Source: Thraustochytrium sp. TN22 (lineage: Eukaryota > Sar > Bigyra > Thraustochytrida > Thraustochytriidae). From it: DNA of 49,683 nt. Numbering within the stretch: position 1 is the first letter of the stretch; each line of letters opens with the position of its first letter. The notes beneath the pieces are model-generated. The model saw only the letters and a program-made list of their open reading frames with translations, ran no database searches and was not told where the DNA came from. Positions 44,536 through 49,683 of this stretch are shown here, one piece after another. The stretch lies in assembly GCA_013306675.1 (NCBI GenBank), contig JABLUY010000259.1, positions 1 to 49,683 on the forward strand. Reading direction: 5' to 3'. The position numbers were made by a program, and so were the translations under genes.

Positions 44536-45687
44536 ATGCCGGAGCTCGCAGAGGTGGAGTACTCGCGGTCGGTGCTAGAGGCTCATGTGCAGGGCAAGCG
44601 CGTGGTGGAGGTTCTGACGACGGAGTCCGGCGGCGGGCCGCGCGATGGCCTCTTCGACGACAAGGTCTTCGACAAGGACAGCATCCCGTCGGCGGCGAGC
44701 TTTGTGGACGCCGTGCAGGGCCGCTGGTGCGCGCGCGTCGGCCGCAAGGGCAAGCACCTGTGGTGGGAGCTCGCCACGGGCGACGAGGAGGATCGTAAGC
44801 CGGCGGCCAAGCACCCGGTCTTCCACTTTCGCATGACCGGGTCCTTCATCATCAAGGGCGTGCCCAGCAACGGGTACCGCAGCTTCAAGGTCTACGACCA
44901 GGAGTGGCCGCCCAAGTTCACCAAGTGCGAGTTCGTGCTCCATGACGGTACGCGTGTCGCCTTCACCAACCAGCGCCGCTTTGGACGCATTCTGCTGCGC
45001 GCCGACCCGGCTGGCGAAGAGCCCATCGCCAAACTCGCGCCGGACCCATTCACGGACATGCCCTCCCTCGAGGCCTTCAAAGAGGGCATTTTGGCCTCCA
45101 CGCTCAGCGTCAAGGCGCTCCTCATGGATCAGGAGCGCCTGGTCTGCGGCCTCGGCAACTGGATGGTCGATGAGGTTGCCTTTCAAGCGCGCCTGCACCC
45201 AGAGACGCCCGCCCGCTCCCTGACCGACGCAGAGATCGAAATTCTCTACAAGGCAATCGTTGACGTGTGCACCCGGTCCTGTGCGGCGCTCAAGAGCAAC
45301 GAGCCCTTCCCGGACGACTGGCTCTTCCACAAGCGCTGGAACAAGGGCAAGGGCGTCAAGGACACGATACTCGGCCATCCTATCACATACATCACCGTGG
45401 GCGGCCGCACTTCAGCCATTGTACTTGCCTTGCAAAAGAAGGGCCATCGTCGTTCGACGCCAGCAAAGGCCAACGTCAACAGCAACAAGGAAGAGGAGCA
45501 GGAGCCGGAGGAGAAGAAGCGCAAGAACAGGAACAAGGACCACGAGGAGGAGGAGGTGGAGGTGGAGGAGGAGGAGGAGGTGGAGAACATCGCGGGGGCG
45601 GCGGAAGAGGAGGACGCGACAAATCTCAAGCGTGAGCTGCCGGAGACAAGCCGAAGTCGTCGCTCCACACGTTCACGACGATCATAA
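44536..45687 (+). CDS. FPG: Formamidopyrimidine-DNA glycosylase (FPG/MutM), zincless type
   Basis: 383 residues. Start ATG 44536 is fixed by the chemistry: the enzyme needs Pro as first residue after Met removal, and the protein reads MPELAEVEYSR with Pro2 and Glu3. VGRKGKHLWWEL holds the N-domain lysine, HFRMTGSF the family strand, NQRRFGR a DNA-contact arginine, and VCGLGNWMVDEVAFQA the helix-two-turn-helix. Instead of a four-Cys zinc finger the C-terminal finger is ITYITVGGRTSAIV, as in plant and fungal FPG. It removes oxidised purines from DNA in base excision repair and nicks the backbone by beta/delta elimination. A tail of about 85 residues is alternately acidic (poly-Glu) and basic (RSRRSTRSRRS), probably nuclear targeting. 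Convergent with the 5-phosphatase gene. Confidence 0.94.
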   Translation: MPELAEVEYSRSVLEAHVQGKRVVEVLTTESGGGPRDGLFDDKVFDKDSIPSAASFVDAVQGRWCARVGRKGKHLWWELATGDEEDRKPAAKHPVFHFRMTGSFIIKGVPSNGYRSFKVYDQEWPPKFTKCEFVLHDGTRVAFTNQRRFGRILLRADPAGEEPIAKLAPDPFTDMPSLEAFKEGILASTLSVKALLMDQERLVCGLGNWMVDEVAFQARLHPETPARSLTDAEIEILYKAIVDVCTRSCAALKSNEPFPDDWLFHKRWNKGKGVKDTILGHPITYITVGGRTSAIVLALQKKGHRRSTPAKANVNSNKEEEQEPEEKKRKNRNKDHEEEEVEVEEEEEVENIAGAAEEEDATNLKRELPETSRSRRSTRSRRS

Positions 45688-46000
45688 GGCGCGAGCCGCG
45701 GGAAAGGAGCTCTGGCACCGAAGAAAAGGGACAAGCTTTGTGAGAAAGACGCCAACAATCAAGCATGAGCTCTCTTGGGCAAGCGGAAGGCATCGCACCA
45801 CCACGTTCATAGGTTCGAGCCGAATCAATAAGAGACAAATTACTTTCTGACTTGCGATAGACATCCACCATTTGTACACGTAACAGTACACGATTTGGTG
45901 GTCTTGGGGGGAAGGAAATACGCGAGAGGGCGGCGGTTCGTTTGCAGGTCATGAGGCGAGTCGACGAGCGCCTCGAACTCGCGCGATGAAGACATTACAC
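45688..46000. other. Convergent 3' region, FPG / 5-phosphatase
   Basis: 313 bp containing both 3' untranslated regions; AT-richer near 45820-45850 (AATCAATAAGAG, a possible polyadenylation signal for the FPG gene). GGTTCGAGCC at about 45810 matches a tRNA B box by chance only. Confidence 0.45.
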
Positions 46001-49000
46001 TCACTGCACGTGGCAGCAGCCATGGCCCTTGGGCTTGGAGGCCTTGGGCGTGAGCGGACGACCGTGGTGGTCCCTGGCGCGCGGGCCGAGCAGCTGAATG
46101 GAGCCTCGAATGACCCCGGCTTGGCGGCCGGACATGAGAATGGGCATCGCGAACTCGAGGGGTGCCGTGGCGACGAGGTCGTACGGTCTTGTCCCGGACT
46201 CGGCGAGCTGCTCGAATTGGTCGGCGACGGGGCCCAGACCAAGGTTGGCCTGGCCCAGGTTGTGCTCGCCGCCGACGGTGGTGCTGTCCCAAACGGCAAA
46301 GACCAGGTGGCAACGGCGCATGTCGCGCGCGCGCTTAAAGGATGGCGGACAGGCAATGTCCGGCACCTCCGCCCACTCGCCGTGCAGACGGTGCTTGAGC
46401 ACCGAGGTGGTGGCCGCGCCGCGCTTCGGATTGTAACCGGCCTGCCTCGGTGTGAAGAGATTCGGCGAGCACACCACCACGTAAGGCGACGCCTGGCCGT
46501 CGTAGTCGCGCGACGTAAGGTCCTTGAATTGCAGCTTGCGGATTCGGATGCGCAGGCCGCCGGCCGCCGTGTGCTCCACGCCCTCTGTCAGGCTGTGGTT
46601 GCGTGTGTGGCCGCGGCGGTGCGGGCGAATCGTCATGTCAAGCGCCGATAGCCGTCTCTGCAGCGGATCGTGCTGCTCGTCGCCTCCTGCCCCGGAGGCT
46701 CCTCCTGCTTCTCCTCCTGCTCCTCCTCCTTCTGGTGCTGCTTCTGCTGCTTCTGCCGCCTTGGCCGCCTTGTGGGAGGCCTCTCGTGGCGAGTCGTGCG
46801 AGGCGGACCCTCCCAAAAGGTCCAAGGACGAGAGAGCCCCGTGGCGCAGCGGGTCGAGCACCACGTCCGGATGCGGGTCGCGAATCTGCATGATGAACTC
46901 GGCAAAGACCGGCTTGTGATCCGAGGTCGTCACGCCGGGGCAGGACTCGAGGCGCAGCTGCATGATGCGGTCGCGCTCCCCCGGAAGCGAGTGCCAGAGG
47001 ATGCGGTCGCAATACGAAGGGCAACGCTGGAAGACGTAAGCACAGCAAGGTCTGTCGCGCATCACCTTGAAGGTGGGTGGGAACTTGTACTCGCCCTCTT
47101 GGAAACTCGTCAGCACGTTGCGCAGCCTCATCTCGTTGCGCAGCTGGTCCGCCTCGGCAAGTGCGGCCCAATCTTTACGAAACACCAGCTCGCTCACCAT
47201 GTTCCACTCCTCCGCGCGCGTGTCCGAGTGCCTACTCTGCGCGGTGCGCGTCTGCGGGCGGTCGCCGGCCTCGGCGGCCGCCAGATCGGCCTTGACCACC
47301 ACAAGGAGCTCGCCCGCCTCGTTCACGCGCGCCGACCCATCGTCGCTGTCGCAATCGTCGTCTGCGGCCTCCGACGATGAGAAGCGCGTGATGGCCGTGG
47401 CCCCGCTAATCTGGCGACCGTGGCCCGAGATCGCCGGCGCCGGCGACCCTCCTGACGAAGCCTGTGCCTGTGGCTGTGCCTGCGGCTGTGGTTGCCGCTG
47501 CGGCTGCTGTGCTCTTGCCGGCACCGGCGCCGGCGCCGGCACCGGTATCGGCAGGAGCTCCGTGGACATGCGCTTGATGGCAGGCACCGGCGCGAGCGGT
47601 GCGACCTTGGGCGCCAGACCCAGGTCGATGCGGTAGTTCAAATCACCCAGCACAAAGAGATGGTCCAAGACCGAGGTGAGGTTATAGCGCCGACTCGAGA
47701 GCTTCTTGTCGCAGGCCGAAAAAATTTCCGCCATGTTGGCATTGCGCGCCTTAAGATGGCGTGCTTTGCGGTGCGCCGCCAGGTGGCAGCTGATCCAGCC
47801 CAGACGCATGCCGTACATGGTCAGGTTGGCCGCCACGCCGCCCTTGTTGGCGCCGATGCCGCCCACGCCAGTCGCCTCCGATGCGTACTGCACATCGGTG
47901 ATGGCGTGCAGGTGCACCTTGCGCACAAAGACAAAGAGGCGCATCTGCGCCAGTTCCGAGGCGCGCAGCAGGACCCAATCGTCGCCCACGTGCTCTAGAA
48001 CCAAACTACTCACATGCACGCCGACGTTCGACGTGATGATCTTCTTGAAGTGGTTCTCGAACTTGAGCTTGGCGTCCTTGGCGATGGCGCTAATGTACTT
48101 TTGGTTCTCGATCAGCACGCCGCTCTCGAGTGTTGCGCGCGTGCGCTCCAGGAGGTCGCTGTGCGCCTTGCTGCGCATCTCCGTGCCCGACTTGACTAGC
48201 TTTTTCATCTCCGCGGTGCGCTCGTACTGGCACTCTTGCAGCCCAATCACCAGGACGTCGTTCTCCCCGCCGTGGTCCGGAATCCACTGCTCCAGCTCCT
48301 CCGGGTCCGGGGCGCGGTTGCCCACGTTCCACGTCGCCGTGAACATGCGAATCAGTTTCTTTTTGGTAAAGATCTCGCGCGCTTGCAAAATATTGTGCAG
48401 GCTCGTCTGGATCCCCATGCTGCGCTGCAGCGCATCCTCGCACTTCCCCAGCAGCGTCGTGCGTAGTTCCTCCAGCTCCTCGCGCCCCGCGGTCAGCCGG
48501 TCCAGGTCCTGCGTGCGAATATCGCCCTCCTCGTCTCTCAGCGCGCGATCCAGCTCCTCCAGCTTGTTCAACAGCTGCTGCAGCTTGTGCGTCGCCACTA
48601 GCGTAAGCGCCTCATCTCTGAGCGAGTCCGCCATGATGAGCTCGTTAACGTTCTTCAGGCCGTCGTCAAAGGCCAGCAGGTTTTCCAGCGCCTCATTCGA
48701 CTCCGTGCCCCACGCGCTACGGTGTCGCGCCTTGCCGCTCGACCCGGACGACCGCTCCGTCTCCGGCTCCGCCGTCGACCGCCGCCGGACCGGGAAGCTA
48801 AGGTACATGGCGCGGTTCTGTGCGCCCTCCGCCGGCTCATCCATCATCTCCCCGTCCGACATGGTCTTGGTCAGCGTGCGCTGCAGACTTACTAGCGGCG
48901 TGTACACGCGCCGGTGCACGCTCGCGCCCGTATACGTGCGTGTGCGCGAGATGCTGCCGCTGCCGCTGCCGCTCTCGGCCTCCAGGCTCGACTTGAGCTC

Positions 49001-49536
49001 GCTGTGCGCCTGGGCCAGCGACTCGCTCATGAACCCGTTCGCGTCCGACACTGTGCGCCGCGCCATCTCCGGCGCCGGCGGCATCTCTGACGCCCCCCGC
49101 GAGTCCACTGACAGGGATCCGAGCCATCGGGCCGCCGCGTCCGCGTCCTCCAGGTCCGCGTCGCCCCGCGCAGCGGCCGCCTCCGTATCCGCAGCCGCCA
49201 CGGCTTGCTCCGCGGCTTCCGCGGCCGCCGCTGCGGCGTGGTGGTCCGTGCGTCCGGCCCCGTCCACGCCCTGGCCGTCCGCCCCGGCGCTGGCCTCATC
49301 CGACGACGCGCTTGCGCCGACGGACTCTTGCGATTCGCCCAGCTCGCGGCCCACGTTTGCGATGTCGTCCTCCACGCTGCGCATCAGCTCCGTCAGCCCG
49401 TCCAGGTTCACCGTGTGGCTGCTCGACGACCTCACGGCGCGGTCACTGCTGTGCCTGTGGCTCAGCACGAAGTCCCTGCGCCGCTGCCCGCTGTCCTTGC
49501 TGCCGCCGGGCGCCGCCGCCGGCGGTCTCGCGGTCG

Positions 49537-49567
<31 letters not shown>

Positions 49568-49663
49568 GCCCGCGCCCGCGGTCGCGCCGCCGCCTCGCGC
49601 GCCGCCGCCCGTCGCGCCCGCCATCGTGCCGCCGCCGCCGCCGCCGCGCGCCGCGCCATGCAC
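46001..49663 (-). CDS. Inositol polyphosphate 5-phosphatase with C2 domain and CaaX box
   Basis: About 1207-1220 residues. The frame is open to the right edge; ATG 49624 is the first in-frame ATG, but the start may lie outside. The first 430 residues are low-complexity and charged, with a probable coiled coil (KLQQLLNKLEELDRALRDEE). The 5-phosphatase domain (about 435-930, numbered from 49663) has MFTATWNVGNRAPD, IGLQECQYE, VLGDLNYRIDLG, RCPSYCDRILWHS and GVTTSDHKPVFAEF, the set of catalytic motifs. A Pro/Gln/Ala insert (about 685-760) splits it. A C2 domain follows at about 1040-1170 (RKLQFKDLTSRDYDGQASPY). The final residues GHGCCHVQ end in CHVQ, a farnesylation-type CaaX box. The enzyme removes the 5-phosphate of phosphoinositides or inositol phosphates at membranes. 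Confidence 0.9.
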
Positions 49664-49683
49664 GGCCGCCGCCTCGCGCCGCG

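Noticed and set aside
45805-45820. tRNA B-box match GGTTCGAGCC
   Set aside because: No T-stem pairing around it and no A box at the right distance upstream.

Overview
The window is a GC-rich piece of a nuclear eukaryotic chromosome. It carries about 22 well-supported protein genes on both strands and a few weaker ones. Eukaryotic origin is clear from the gene content: a three-repeat MYB factor, a ubiquitin-conjugating enzyme, a VTC1-type polyphosphate protein, an inositol 5-phosphatase with a C-terminal CaaX box, a KDEL-tailed ER protein, an RMT2-type arginine methyltransferase and a spliced alpha/beta hydrolase. Nearly all genes are single long reading frames; only one clear split gene was found, with a GTGAGT...CACAG intron. 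High GC, few introns and the zincless plant/fungal-type FPG glycosylase would suit a unicellular heterokont such as a thraustochytrid. That assignment is an inference of low to moderate strength. No rRNA, convincing tRNA, CRISPR array or intact transposon was seen.

Layout. 1-1094: 3' part of an RMT2-like methyltransferase. 1095-4819: a gene-free 3.7 kb stretch full of short tandem repeats. 4820-7126: MYB3R transcription factor. 7307-8947 (-): Kelch plus cytochrome b561 membrane protein. 9959-10351: VTC1. 10519-11187 (-): a radical-SAM-fold protein without its cluster cysteines. 11591-12283: UBE2T-like E2. 12404-15526 (-): a large protein joining four CBS motifs to a TLDc domain. 17115-24934: five tandem amidohydrolase paralogues, all on +. 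24961-27177 (-): armadillo-repeat protein with an IQ motif. 27863-29287 (-): an internally duplicated cysteine-rich KDEL protein. 29526-31526: ASNSD1-like protein. 31599-32402 (-) and 32494-33540: a divergent pair of serine hydrolases. 34101-34637: a probable GPI-anchored protein lacking a clear start. 36080-38563: vWA plus beta-propeller type I membrane protein. 39358-40602: ankyrin/SAM-like protein. 40603-42729: no convincing gene. 42730-44305 (-): two hypothetical proteins. 44536-45687: FPG DNA glycosylase. 46001 to the right edge (-): inositol 5-phosphatase with C2 domain.

How it fits together. Genes are packed as convergent pairs, with 26 to 313 bp between stop codons, and divergent pairs sharing short promoter regions (91 to about 400 bp). 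No single pathway links the window. The exception is the amidohydrolase array, a five-gene expansion whose copies differ at catalytic positions and which probably acts on a family of related cyclic esters or amides. The parts most likely to be undescribed are that array, the CBS-TLDc fusion, the duplicated KDEL/CxxC protein, the cysteine-less radical-SAM relative and the Kelch-b561 fusion. Gene-free DNA repeatedly carries two short motifs, TGACAGTGA and CCGAGTC, which may be promoter elements.
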